Positions 25,257 through 33,678 of a stretch of DNA of 64,000 nucleotides are shown here, piece by piece. Where the stretch lies: the NCBI GenBank assembly GCA_029213165.1, contig JARGNO010000007.1:41274-105273 (forward strand). Reading direction: 5' to 3'. The notes beneath the pieces were generated by a model. The model did not search any database. It worked only from the letters and a program-made list of their open reading frames with translations, and was not told the DNA's origin. The DNA comes from Minwuia sp. (GTDB lineage: Bacteria; Pseudomonadota; Alphaproteobacteria; Minwuiales; Minwuiaceae). The translations under genes and the position numbers were made by a program. How positions within the stretch are numbered: position 1 is the stretch's first letter; each line of letters starts with the position of its first letter.

Positions 25257-26468
25257 ATGGCAGATGACAGCATGACGAAGGTGCCGCAGACGCCGGATTT
25301 CGATTTCTATCCCGTGACAGAGACAATCCGCAGCGCGAAGACAGACGGGCATGTCCTGACACTGCAATGGTCTGACGGGCTGACCAGCCGCTACCACGCG
25401 ATCTGGCTGCGCATGAATGCCTGCGACCCGGAAACCTTCAATCCGGACACGCGGGAGATCACGCGCAGTCCGCTGGATCTGCCGGCGCAGGTGAGCATCA
25501 CCCAGGTCTCGGTGCGATCCGACGGCGCGATTGGCCTGCGCTTTCTGCCGGAGGATCATGACGCGCGCTTCGATCCCGGCTGGCTGCGGCTGCATGACTA
25601 TTCCAATGGTGGGCGGCGCGACGATGCGGCGGTGGAGAAGGTTCTCTGGACCACGACGGAATGCGCGGAGCCGCCGACGTTCGACGGCGCCGATATCATG
25701 AAGGATGACGCGATGTTCACGGCATTCCTGACCGCCGTGGCAAGCCACGGGCTGGCGCGCCTGCGCGGAGCGCCCGCTGATCCGGACTTCGCCGAACGGT
25801 TCGCCAGCCGTATCGGCGTCATCCGCGACAGCAATTTCGGTCGCATCTGGAATGTGCGGGTGGAACCGGGGGCGGGCAGCAATGCCTACACGGCGCTGGA
25901 ACTCGCCCCGCATGTCGATCTGGCGACGCGCGAGTACCAGCCCGGCCTGCAGATCCTGCACTGCGTCGAGAACACGACACAGGGCGGGCGCGCCATGATG
26001 ATCGACGGGTTCCGTGTGGCGGAAGACCTGCGGCTGGAAGCACCGGAAGCCTTTCGCCTGCTCACGACCGTTCCCTGGCACATGTCGAACCGGGCTGCCG
26101 ACAGCGATTATCGCTGGAACTCCCCCGCGATCGTGCTGGACCAGGCCGGACAGATCGCTGAGATCAGGAGCATCTATTTCCTGCGTGGACCGCTGAACGT
26201 CCCGTTCGATCTGGTGGAGGACCTCTATGCCGCCGACCGCCTGCTGCACGCGAAGTTGCTGGACCCCCGATACCGGATGCTGTTCGGCTATCTGCCCGGC
26301 GACCTGATGCTGTTCGACAACCGCCGCATCCTGCATGGGCGGGAGGCTTTCGATGCCGCAGAGGGTAGACGCTGGCTCAGGGGCTGCTATCTGGAACGGG
26401 AAGAGCTTGAATCCGCGCTGCGCATGGCCGCCCGAAGGGCGAGAGCCAGAGCAGCCGCCGGAACCTGA
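25257..26468 (+). CDS. Gamma-butyrobetaine hydroxylase-like Fe(II)/2-oxoglutarate dioxygenase
   Basis: 403 residues from the ATG at 25257 with GGGAGAGG upstream. Two domains as in BBOX/TMLH enzymes: an N-terminal DUF971-like domain (about 15-115) and a TauD/TfdA-type double-stranded helix. Fe ligands are H219 and D221 (LAPHVDLATREYQPGLQ) and H360 (RILHGREAF). The characteristic LQILHC follows the HxD. In characterised homologues the N-terminal domain binds zinc with a cluster of cysteines after the WLR motif; here the segment is WLRMNACDPETFNP with only C56, so that zinc site appears lost. Substrate is probably a betaine or other trimethylated or carboxylated amine, not necessarily gamma-butyrobetaine. 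Followed 23 bases later by the transsulfuration gene. Confidence 0.88.
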   Translation: MADDSMTKVPQTPDFDFYPVTETIRSAKTDGHVLTLQWSDGLTSRYHAIWLRMNACDPETFNPDTREITRSPLDLPAQVSITQVSVRSDGAIGLRFLPEDHDARFDPGWLRLHDYSNGGRRDDAAVEKVLWTTTECAEPPTFDGADIMKDDAMFTAFLTAVASHGLARLRGAPADPDFAERFASRIGVIRDSNFGRIWNVRVEPGAGSNAYTALELAPHVDLATREYQPGLQILHCVENTTQGGRAMMIDGFRVAEDLRLEAPEAFRLLTTVPWHMSNRAADSDYRWNSPAIVLDQAGQIAEIRSIYFLRGPLNVPFDLVEDLYAADRLLHAKLLDPRYRMLFGYLPGDLMLFDNRRILHGREAFDAAEGRRWLRGCYLEREELESALRMAARRARARAAAGT

Positions 26469-26491
26469 CACCGAACGAAGGAGCATCATTC

Positions 26492-27655
26492 ATGGCTGAC
26501 CTGAAGAACCGGCAGGGCTTCTCGACCCGCGCCATCCATGCGGGGCAGCGACCGGACCCGACGACGGGCGCTGTGATGATGCCGATCTACGCCACATCGA
26601 CCTACGTTCAGGAAAGCCCCGGCGTCCACAAGGGCTACGAATACAGCCGCAGCCAGAACCCGACCCGCCACGCGCTGGAGGCCTGTGTCGCGGATCTGGA
26701 GAATGGCGTGCATGGCCTCGCCTTCGCCTCCGGCCTCGCGGCCATGGGCACTGTGCTGGAACTGCTCGACAGCGGCGATCATGTCATCGCGATGGATGAC
26801 CTGTATGGCGGCAGCTACCGCCTGTTCGAGAATGTCAGGAAGCGCTCGGCGGCGCTGGACTTCAGCTTCGTTGACCTCGCTGACCCGGCGAAGTTCGAGG
26901 CCGCAATCACCCCGAAGACCCGCATGGTCTGGGTCGAGAGCCCGACCAATCCGCTGCTGAAACTGGTGGACCTCGCCGCCATCAGCCGCATCGCGAAGGC
27001 CCACAATATCCTGATGGTCTGCGACAACACCTTCGCCACGCCCTACTGCCAGCGGCCGCTGGACTTCGGCGCGGACATCGTCGTCCATTCCATCACCAAG
27101 TACCTCAACGGCCATTCCGACGTGGTCGGCGGTGTGGTCATCATCGGCGACAACGCGGACCTGAAGGACCGGCTGTTCTACCTGCAGAACGCCATCGGCA
27201 GCATCCTTGGCCCCTTCGACAGCTTCCTGGCCCTGCGCGGCCTGAAGACCCTGGCATTGCGGATGCGCCAGCACTGCGAGAGTGCGCTGGCCGTGGCGCG
27301 GCATCTGGAGGCACATCCGAAGATCGAACGGGTGATCTACCCCGGCCTGGAGAGCCATCCGCAGCACGACCTGGCAAAGGGCCAGATGGATGCCTTCGGC
27401 GGCATGATCACTGCCTTCATCAAGGGCGACATCGGGGACGCGCGGAAGTTCCTCGAACGCTGCGAGATCTTTGCGCTGGCCGAAAGCCTCGGTGGCGTCG
27501 AAAGCCTGATAGAACATCCGGCCATCATGACCCACGCCTCTGTCCCCGCCGAGGTCCGGGCCGAACTGGGCATCTCCGACACGCTGATCCGCTTCAGTGT
27601 CGGCGTGGAGAACGTCGAGGACCTGATCGCGGAGATCGACACCGCGCTGGGGTGA
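26492..27655 (+). CDS. Transsulfuration family PLP enzyme (cystathionine gamma-synthase/lyase type)
   Basis: 387 residues. Cys/Met metabolism PLP family: FSTRAIHAGQRPDPTTGAVM start, YEYSRSQNPTRHALE (binds the cofactor phosphate of the neighbouring subunit), ASGLAAMGTVL, DDLYGGSYRLF, WVESPTNPLL, CDNTFATPYCQRPL (Asp for pyridine N), and the Schiff-base lysine in HSITKYLNGHSDVVGG. The C-terminus has LAESLGGVESLIEHPAIMTHASV. It could be cystathionine gamma-lyase (MccB/Cth) or gamma-synthase; sequence reading alone does not decide. No cystathionine beta-synthase gene is adjacent. It lies 23 bases after the dioxygenase gene and is probably cotranscribed. Confidence 0.92.
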   Translation: MADLKNRQGFSTRAIHAGQRPDPTTGAVMMPIYATSTYVQESPGVHKGYEYSRSQNPTRHALEACVADLENGVHGLAFASGLAAMGTVLELLDSGDHVIAMDDLYGGSYRLFENVRKRSAALDFSFVDLADPAKFEAAITPKTRMVWVESPTNPLLKLVDLAAISRIAKAHNILMVCDNTFATPYCQRPLDFGADIVVHSITKYLNGHSDVVGGVVIIGDNADLKDRLFYLQNAIGSILGPFDSFLALRGLKTLALRMRQHCESALAVARHLEAHPKIERVIYPGLESHPQHDLAKGQMDAFGGMITAFIKGDIGDARKFLERCEIFALAESLGGVESLIEHPAIMTHASVPAEVRAELGISDTLIRFSVGVENVEDLIAEIDTALG

Positions 27656-27657
27656 AA

Positions 27658-28083
27658 TCAGCCGGTCGGGCGACCCTGCTCCTGTAGCCCTCGTACCTCG
27701 CCGATTTCCTCCACCCAGTCCAGGGCTGACCGGCACCAGATCTGGATCGACGGGCGGAGTTCATTGCGCTGCCGTGCGGTGCCGAGGCGCAGGGAATAGC
27801 TGTCCGGGTCCACCGGGGTGCTGCCATGGATCGAGGTGCCGCATTCGGGGCAGAAGGAGAGGGCGCGCGGGCTGCCGCTCTCGGCGGTCTTGATGAAGAC
27901 CTTCAGCTTGCCTGTCAGAAGGCGAAAGTCCGCCGCTGGAACCAGTACCCCATAGCGAAAGGCGGTACCGCTGTTGATCTGGCAATCCGTGCAATGGCAG
28001 ATGGCGATCCTGTCGGGATCGATCTCGGCCTCGTAGGTGATGTGGCCGCAGAGGCAGCCGCCGTCGATCTTCATCCTTGTCAT
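27658..28083 (-). CDS. GFA family (glutathione-dependent formaldehyde-activating-like) zinc protein
   Basis: 141 residues, ATG with AGAAGG 5 bases upstream. The cysteine layout is typical: GGCLCGHITYEA (CxC), ICHCTDCQ (CHCxxC) and FCPECGTS (CxxC), for two zinc sites. CENP-V/GFA proteins include Paracoccus Gfa but most members have no shown link to formaldehyde. Convergent with the transsulfuration gene, with 2 bases between the stops. It lies 14 bases beyond the end of the feruloyl-CoA-synthetase-like gene on the same strand and could be read with it. Confidence 0.88.
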   Translation of the reverse strand: MTRMKIDGGCLCGHITYEAEIDPDRIAICHCTDCQINSGTAFRYGVLVPAADFRLLTGKLKVFIKTAESGSPRALSFCPECGTSIHGSTPVDPDSYSLRLGTARQRNELRPSIQIWCRSALDWVEEIGEVRGLQEQGRPTG

Positions 28084-28097
28084 TGTGCCTTCTCCGC

Positions 28098-29888
28098 TCA
28101 GGGAACCCTTGTCCCCAGCTTGCCAGTCCGCAGGGCTTCCACCAAATCGCTGCGCCGATCCAGTGTCGCGCGCTGGTTGACGTAGCCCTTGTCGGTGATC
28201 TCGTTGGCGTCGATGGAGGGTGGCTCCGCCATCAGCACGAAGCGGTCGATGCGGGTGGAGGAGGCCGGGTTGGCCGCGTTCCAGGCCGCCAGCTTCCCCG
28301 CGATGGCGGCGTTGACCTTCTCCGAGGCACAGAGCGTTTCCGGATCGCCGCCCGCATCCGGGTCCAGCGTGGCAACGGCGGCCATGGCCGGCCAGACCAG
28401 CAGGCCGATGCGGTCCGTGTCATGGCCTGTCACCACCACGTCCTGCACCAGCGGAGAACAGGCGCCGACCGAGCCGACGCGCAGCGCGCCGACGCTGACC
28501 CAGGTGCCGGTGGTCAGCTTGAAGTCCTCCGCCACGCGGCCGTCGAACAGGACACCGGCGGACGGGTCGTCCGGGTCGGCCAGCAGTCCGGCGTCGCCCA
28601 TGCAATAGAAGCCTTCGTCGTCAAACGCCGCAGCCGTCAGGTCCGGGCGGACGTGATAGCCGGGGGTGATGCCCGGTCCCCGGACCCGCAGTTCATACTT
28701 GGCCCCGCTGGGCTGGAACTTCAGTTCGCAGCCCGGCACCGGCAGGCCGATATTGCCTGCGCGCGGAATGGGGAAGTGCACCAGGGTGGCCAGCGGTGCG
28801 GTCTCCGTCGATCCCCAGGCCGACAGCATTAGCGGGCGCGGGTGGCCGGACAGGTCCGCCACCTCTTCCAGCCGGTCCCAGAGGTCCTGCGGCAGGGCAG
28901 CGGCGGCATAGAAGATTGCCTTCAGGTCACGGAAGAAGCAGTCGCGCAATCCGGCATCCTGTTCCAGCGCGGGCAGCAGCGCGGCGAAACCGGCAGGCAC
29001 GTTGAAATAGAGGTTGGGGCTGGCGAGGCGCAGGTTCTCCACCGTGCGCCCGATCAGCGGCGGCGCGGGCTTGCCGTCGTCGATGTGGAAGGTGCCACCG
29101 TTGAACAGCGCCAGATTGAAGCAGAAGTTGCCGCCGAAGGTATGGTTCCACGGCAACCAGTCCACCAGAACCGGTGCCATGTCCTGCACGAACGGCCAGG
29201 CGGCGGCCAGCATGGCCTGATTGGCGCAGAGCATCCGATGGGTATTGATCACCCCCTTGGGCATCCCCGTGGAGCCGGAGGTGAACAGAATCTTGGCCAC
29301 CGCGTCGGCGGCAATGGTCACGTCGGGCGCGGCCCCGGCGGTCGGTATTGCCGCCAGGTCTGCCTGCGTCATGACCGTGTCCAGGCCCTGCCCGGCCAAT
29401 GCCTTGAGGGCCGGTGCGAAGGGGGCTGGGTCCTCCACCCACACCAGACCGGGGCGGATCAGGCCGGCAATATGGCGCAGCTTGGCGTGATCGGCGCTCA
29501 TCAGGCTGTAGGCGGGTGAGACGGGCACGACAGGAACCCCGGCCAGGATGGCCCCCAGCGTCATCAGGGCATGGCCGATGGAATTGCCCGAAAGGATCAT
29601 CAGGGGGCGGTCGGGGCCAAGGCCGGCTGTCAGCAGGTGATGTGCGATGCCTGCAGCGCGGGCATGAACCCCGGCATAGGTCAGGGTCTGCCAGCCGTCG
29701 CCGTCCCGTCCGGCCAGAAAGGCACGGTCGCCGTGCGCCGCGGCCTGCGCGACCAGCACCTCGCCAAGGGTTGTCGGGTAGTCGCCGAGCGGGACGGGGG
29801 AGCGCAGGACCATGGCCCCGTCGTCGCGCCGCTCCAACTCGGCCTGTTGCGCAAGGAACCGGAGTCCGTTCAGGGTCACGTCTGTCAT
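28098..29888 (-). CDS. Feruloyl-CoA synthetase-like AMP-forming acyl-CoA ligase
   Basis: 596 residues from the ATG at 29888 with GGGAGAG 6 bases upstream; the open frame beyond is antisense to neuB. ANL superfamily motifs: P-loop LFTSGSTGMPKGVINTHRML (about 190-209), WLPWNHTFGGNF, LSAWGSTETAP (A5) and FDGRVAEDFKLTTGTWVSVG (A8 region). The GVINTHRMLCANQAM and LFDGRVAEDFKL stretches match feruloyl-CoA synthases in my memory. The expected A10 lysine may be in ITDKGYVNQR near the C-terminus. It would activate ferulate or a similar carboxylic acid. The usual partner, hydroxycinnamoyl-CoA hydratase-lyase, is not adjacent. Confidence 0.82.
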   Translation of the reverse strand: MTDVTLNGLRFLAQQAELERRDDGAMVLRSPVPLGDYPTTLGEVLVAQAAAHGDRAFLAGRDGDGWQTLTYAGVHARAAGIAHHLLTAGLGPDRPLMILSGNSIGHALMTLGAILAGVPVVPVSPAYSLMSADHAKLRHIAGLIRPGLVWVEDPAPFAPALKALAGQGLDTVMTQADLAAIPTAGAAPDVTIAADAVAKILFTSGSTGMPKGVINTHRMLCANQAMLAAAWPFVQDMAPVLVDWLPWNHTFGGNFCFNLALFNGGTFHIDDGKPAPPLIGRTVENLRLASPNLYFNVPAGFAALLPALEQDAGLRDCFFRDLKAIFYAAAALPQDLWDRLEEVADLSGHPRPLMLSAWGSTETAPLATLVHFPIPRAGNIGLPVPGCELKFQPSGAKYELRVRGPGITPGYHVRPDLTAAAFDDEGFYCMGDAGLLADPDDPSAGVLFDGRVAEDFKLTTGTWVSVGALRVGSVGACSPLVQDVVVTGHDTDRIGLLVWPAMAAVATLDPDAGGDPETLCASEKVNAAIAGKLAAWNAANPASSTRIDRFVLMAEPPSIDANEITDKGYVNQRATLDRRSDLVEALRTGKLGTRVP

Positions 29889-29990
29889 GCTTTCTCTCCC
29901 ACCCGATGCTGTCGTGATGCCACGCCCCGGTCGGGTCGGCAAGGACGGGTTGGCTCGACAGTCCGGGGTGAAAAGGGTACACGCGAAACC

Positions 29991-31022
29991 ATGCAACAGG
30001 ACTTGAATGCAGCAGCCGGGGAAGACGTCTTCGTGATCGCGGAGGCCGGGGTCAACCACAATGGCGATCCGGCGCTGGCGGCGGAGCTGGTGGCGGCGGC
30101 GAAACAGGCTGGCGCGGATGCGGTGAAGTTCCAGAGCTTCGACCCCGATGCGCTGGTCAGTGCGGGTGCTGAGACCGCCGCCTATCAGAAGCAGGCGACC
30201 GGCAACGACGATCAGCAGGCAATGCTGCGCGGTCTGGTGCTGGACCCCGGGGCGCATGAGGCCCTGTTTGCGCAATGCAATGAACTGGGCATCGAATTTG
30301 TCTCGACACCTTTCGATGCCGGTTCGGCGGACATGCTGGTCAGGCTGGGCGTGAAGCGACTGAAGGTCGGGTCCGGCGATGTCACCAACATCCCGCTGCT
30401 GCGCCATCTGGCGACCTTTGACCTGCCTGTCATCCTGTCCACCGGAATGGCCGATCTGGCGGAGATCGACCGGGCAATTGCCGCGCTGGCACCGTTGAAG
30501 GACCGGATCAGCCTGCTGCACTGCGTCTCGGCCTATCCGACGCCGATGGCTGATGCCAACCTGTTGGCGATCCGCACGCTGGAGGCCTGTTACGCGCTGC
30601 CCATCGGCTATTCCGACCACACCCTCGGCATCCATGCCGCGCCAGCCGCCGTGGCGCTGGGTGCGCGCATCATCGAGAAGCATCTGACACTGGATCGCGG
30701 ACTGCCTGGCCCCGATCACGCGGCTTCGCTGGAACCGGATGAGTTTGCCGGGATGGTGGCCGCTATCCGGCAGGTGGCCTCGGCGCTGGGGGATGGCGTC
30801 AAGGGCCCGCGCGCCAGCGAGCTTGATACACGCCGGGTCGCGCGGCGTGGCCTGAAGGCCGCGCGCGACCTGGTGGCCGGGACCGTGCTGCGGCTGGAGG
30901 ATATTGCCGTGCTGCGCCCCGAGACGGGGATCGCGCCACATCTGATCGACGATCTGCCGGGACGGACATTGCGGCATGGCCTGACCCGTGGTGCGCCGAT
31001 CCTGCCGGAAGACCTGGAATGA
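29991..31022 (+). CDS. neuB: N-acylneuraminate/nonulosonate synthase (NeuB family)
   Basis: 343 residues from the ATG at 29991 (SD AAGGG about 11 bases upstream). NeuB TIM barrel: VFVIAEAGVNHNGDPALA (about 13-30), AVKFQSFDPDALVS, FVSTPFDAGSAD, LKVGSGDVTNIPLL, ILSTGMADLAEI, LHCVSAYPTP, IGYSDHTLGIHAAPAAVALGARIIEKHLTLD. The C-terminal SAF (antifreeze-like) domain is complete (ARRGLKAARDLVAGTVL to the end). It condenses PEP with ManNAc or a 6-deoxy-diamino analogue to make a nine-carbon nonulosonic acid. Whether the product is Neu5Ac or legionaminate cannot be decided from sequence reading. Its stop overlaps neuC by 4 bases. Confidence 0.93.
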   Translation: MQQDLNAAAGEDVFVIAEAGVNHNGDPALAAELVAAAKQAGADAVKFQSFDPDALVSAGAETAAYQKQATGNDDQQAMLRGLVLDPGAHEALFAQCNELGIEFVSTPFDAGSADMLVRLGVKRLKVGSGDVTNIPLLRHLATFDLPVILSTGMADLAEIDRAIAALAPLKDRISLLHCVSAYPTPMADANLLAIRTLEACYALPIGYSDHTLGIHAAPAAVALGARIIEKHLTLDRGLPGPDHAASLEPDEFAGMVAAIRQVASALGDGVKGPRASELDTRRVARRGLKAARDLVAGTVLRLEDIAVLRPETGIAPHLIDDLPGRTLRHGLTRGAPILPEDLE

Positions 31023-32176
31023 CGGGTCCGGCTGGCAGGCGCCGCGTCGTCTACGTCACCGGAACACGGGCCGACTACGGCCTGATGCGCGAGACCCTGC
31101 GCCAGATCGATGCGCATCCGGCGCTGGACCTCGGCCTGTTCGTCACCGGTATGCACCTGTTGCCGGCCTATGGCGAAACGGTGCGGGAGATTGAGGCGGA
31201 TGGTCTGCGGATTGCCGCCCGCTGCCCGGTGGAACTGAGCGGCTCTGACGGCGGCGAGATGGCGCTGGCGGTGGCCGGGACCCTGCATGGCCTTGTCGGG
31301 GCTTTCCGGCACGAACCGCCGGACATGGTGCTGTTGCTTGGTGACCGGGGGGAGATGCTGGCCGGGGCCATTGGCGCGCTGCATCTCGGCTGTGCCACCG
31401 TGCATGTCCATGGTGGGGAACGCTCCGGCACGGTCGATGAGCCGGTTCGTCACGCGATCTCGAAACTGGCACATTTCCACCTGACGGCTACGGAGCAGGC
31501 GGCGGCGCGGCTGCGCCGGATGGGGGAAGATGACTGGCGCATCCGGACCGTCGGCGCGCCGGGGCTGGATGATCTGGCCAGCCGCGATGTGGTGAACCGC
31601 GCGGAACTGGCGCAGGATGCGGGCTTCGATGCCGCCCGCCCCATCGCCGTGGCGGTGTTTCATCCGGTGGTGCAGGACGGCGCGGATGCGGCCCGGCAGA
31701 TGCAGATCATGCTCGACAGCCTGCTGGCGGTGGAGGTTCAGGTGCTGGCGCTGGCACCCAACGCCGATGCCGGCGGTTCGGGGATCGCGGAAGTGATGCA
31801 GCGGGTCGGCGCCGCCCACCCGGATCAGGTCCGGCTGATCGGCCATCTGCCGCGCGGGCGCTATCTGGCCTGGCTCGCGGCTGCGGACCTGCTGATCGGC
31901 AATTCGTCCAGCGGCATCATTGAATCCGCCAGCCTCGGCATTCCCTGCGTGAACCTGGGCGACCGGCAGATGGCGCGGGACCGCAATGCCAATGTGATCG
32001 ACGTGCCGACCATCGGGGCGGATGCGGTCACGGCGGCCATCGCGACGGCCCTGCAGCAGGGGCGGCAGGATTGGCCCAATATCTGGGGCGATGGTAACAG
32101 CGCGCCGCGCATTGCCGAATTCCTGTCCGGGGTCGATCTCGGTCCCGCAGTCTACAGGAAACTCAACAGCTACTGA
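31019..32176 (+). CDS. neuC: UDP-N-acetylglucosamine 2-epimerase, hydrolysing (NeuC family)
   Basis: 385 residues, GT-B-like epimerase fold. VVYVTGTRADYGLMRETLR (about 10-28) is the NeuC-type N-terminus, followed by LGLFVTGMHLLPAYGETV, LLGDRGEMLAGAIGAL, VHVHGGERSGTVDEPVRHAISKLAHFHLTAT and IGNSSSGIIESASLGIPCVNLG. The hydrolysing enzymes release ManNAc (or the 2,4-diacetamido analogue, NeuC2/LegG) from the UDP sugar, feeding NeuB. ATGA overlap with neuB shows an operon. Its 3' end overlaps the end of the convergent flippase gene by 7 bases. Confidence 0.93.
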   Translation: MTGPAGRRRVVYVTGTRADYGLMRETLRQIDAHPALDLGLFVTGMHLLPAYGETVREIEADGLRIAARCPVELSGSDGGEMALAVAGTLHGLVGAFRHEPPDMVLLLGDRGEMLAGAIGALHLGCATVHVHGGERSGTVDEPVRHAISKLAHFHLTATEQAAARLRRMGEDDWRIRTVGAPGLDDLASRDVVNRAELAQDAGFDAARPIAVAVFHPVVQDGADAARQMQIMLDSLLAVEVQVLALAPNADAGGSGIAEVMQRVGAAHPDQVRLIGHLPRGRYLAWLAAADLLIGNSSSGIIESASLGIPCVNLGDRQMARDRNANVIDVPTIGADAVTAAIATALQQGRQDWPNIWGDGNSAPRIAEFLSGVDLGPAVYRKLNSY

Positions 32177-33678
32177 CGCCGCCGCAGGCCTTTCACGGCG
32201 GTGCGTGCATCCCGGTTGGCGACGATGGCGGTGGCTATCCCGAACAGACCGCCGGCCAGCAGCGCGATCATGCCTGTCGTCGCCGTGCTGTCTTCCAACT
32301 GCTGCTCTGCCAGGATCGGTATTGCCATGACGGCGGTGGCCAGGATCGCCGTTGCCCAAGTCGGCGGCTGGGCAAGCATGGCAGCCACAGGCACATCACG
32401 GCGCGCGGCCATCAGCAGCAGAAAGACACTGCTGACGAAAGCACCGAAGAGCGCGGCGAGCATCAGATCCGTCAGCACCCCGCCCATTGCCTTGACCAGC
32501 AGCGCCGCGATAAGGAAGGCAATGAACCCGAGACCCTCCCCCACCATCGGTGACCGGGTATCGCCGACCGCAGTAAGGACCCTGCGATAGAAGACATTCA
32601 GACCCAGCGGGATCAGGCTGATGGCATAGATGGCGGTCAGGGAGGCGATGACCGACAACTCCTCTGCCGTGATGTCGCCCCAGCCGAAGACCAGCGTCGT
32701 GATCAGGTCCCGGCTGAGGAACAGCGCACCGAAGGCCATGCCGGACAGCACCAGTATCCAGGTCTGGCCCTGCCGCACGAGGTCGCGGAAGGCGCTGCGG
32801 TCCTGATGTTCTCCGCCAGGTGCCAGGCTGGCCAGTCGTGGCAGCAGGATGATGGTCAGGGTCATGATGACGACCCCGAGTGGCAGCAGGACCAGCCGGG
32901 TGGCGTAGTTAACGCCAGCCAGCGCGCCGATTCCGAACAGCGTGGCGAAGGCGCGCAGCGCCAGTGGATAGAAGAAGACAACGGACTCTGCAGCCGAGGT
33001 CTGTGCGATGCCAAGAATCATCCGCCGGTCGACGAGCCACGGTGTGAAGGACAGGCCGCCCAGGGCGCGTCGGCCAATGGCCGCCATCTGGATCAGCCAG
33101 CGCAACAGCATCCCTGCCATCACCGCAAGCGCCAGCCAGACCACCGTTCCGTTCTGGCCGTCCACCAGCAGGGCAACGATAAGCACGGTATTGATGACTG
33201 CAGTGCCAATGGCTGCCAGGAAGAATCGATCCTCCGCCTGCAGCCAGGCGATGGTGACCGTATTGATAGCGGCAACCGGTGCCGCCATGATGACCACGGG
33301 CAACAGGTCCACTGCCCGTTGGCGGGCGATTGCATCGAATCCGGGTGCCAGCAGATCCACCACTTCGGCACGCACTGCGATCAGCAACAACGCCAGCACA
33401 CCGGTTATCGAAAAGAGTACGATACTGGCCTGAAACAGCAGCCGACTGGCCTCGGCGGGGCGTTGACGGAATGCGACGACCAGAACAGCAGTAACGCCGC
33501 CTGCGCCCAGCACGTTGATCAGGAAGACCGGCAGACTGATGAGGAAGACCGCTATGTCGGCTTCCCGCCCCAGCCCGAAGGACGCGGCAATCGTCGCCTC
33601 CCGCCCGAACCCCAACAGCCGCCCGATCAGCAGCGCCAGGGCAGCGGCCACTCCGGACCTGATCACGTTGGCAAGCAT
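32170..33678 (-). CDS. MurJ/MviN-family lipid-linked oligosaccharide flippase
   Basis: 502 residues, about 14 predicted membrane helices, MOP superfamily. The N-terminus (LIGRLLGFGREATIAASFGLGREADIAVFLISLP) aligns with the first helices of MurJ, but the next segment differs from the standard LPNLFRRLFAEGAF block, reading VFLINVLGAGGVTAV, so it is a divergent paralogue. Later motifs include NYATRLVLLPLGVVIMTLTIILLPRL and NVFYRRVLTAVGDTRSPM. In this glycan island it may play the Wzx role, moving an undecaprenyl-linked unit built by the phosphoglycosyl transferase at 40815 across the inner membrane (inference). It shares one base (TGATG) with the upstream glycosyltransferase-like gene. Confidence 0.85.
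   Translation of the reverse strand: MLANVIRSGVAAALALLIGRLLGFGREATIAASFGLGREADIAVFLISLPVFLINVLGAGGVTAVLVVAFRQRPAEASRLLFQASIVLFSITGVLALLLIAVRAEVVDLLAPGFDAIARQRAVDLLPVVIMAAPVAAINTVTIAWLQAEDRFFLAAIGTAVINTVLIVALLVDGQNGTVVWLALAVMAGMLLRWLIQMAAIGRRALGGLSFTPWLVDRRMILGIAQTSAAESVVFFYPLALRAFATLFGIGALAGVNYATRLVLLPLGVVIMTLTIILLPRLASLAPGGEHQDRSAFRDLVRQGQTWILVLSGMAFGALFLSRDLITTLVFGWGDITAEELSVIASLTAIYAISLIPLGLNVFYRRVLTAVGDTRSPMVGEGLGFIAFLIAALLVKAMGGVLTDLMLAALFGAFVSSVFLLLMAARRDVPVAAMLAQPPTWATAILATAVMAIPILAEQQLEDSTATTGMIALLAGGLFGIATAIVANRDARTAVKGLRRRQ

Noticed and set aside
29889..30977. Extension of the feruloyl-CoA-synthetase-like frame to about 960 codons
   Set aside because: The extra part is antisense to neuB; the ligase begins at the ATG at 29888 behind GGGAGAG.
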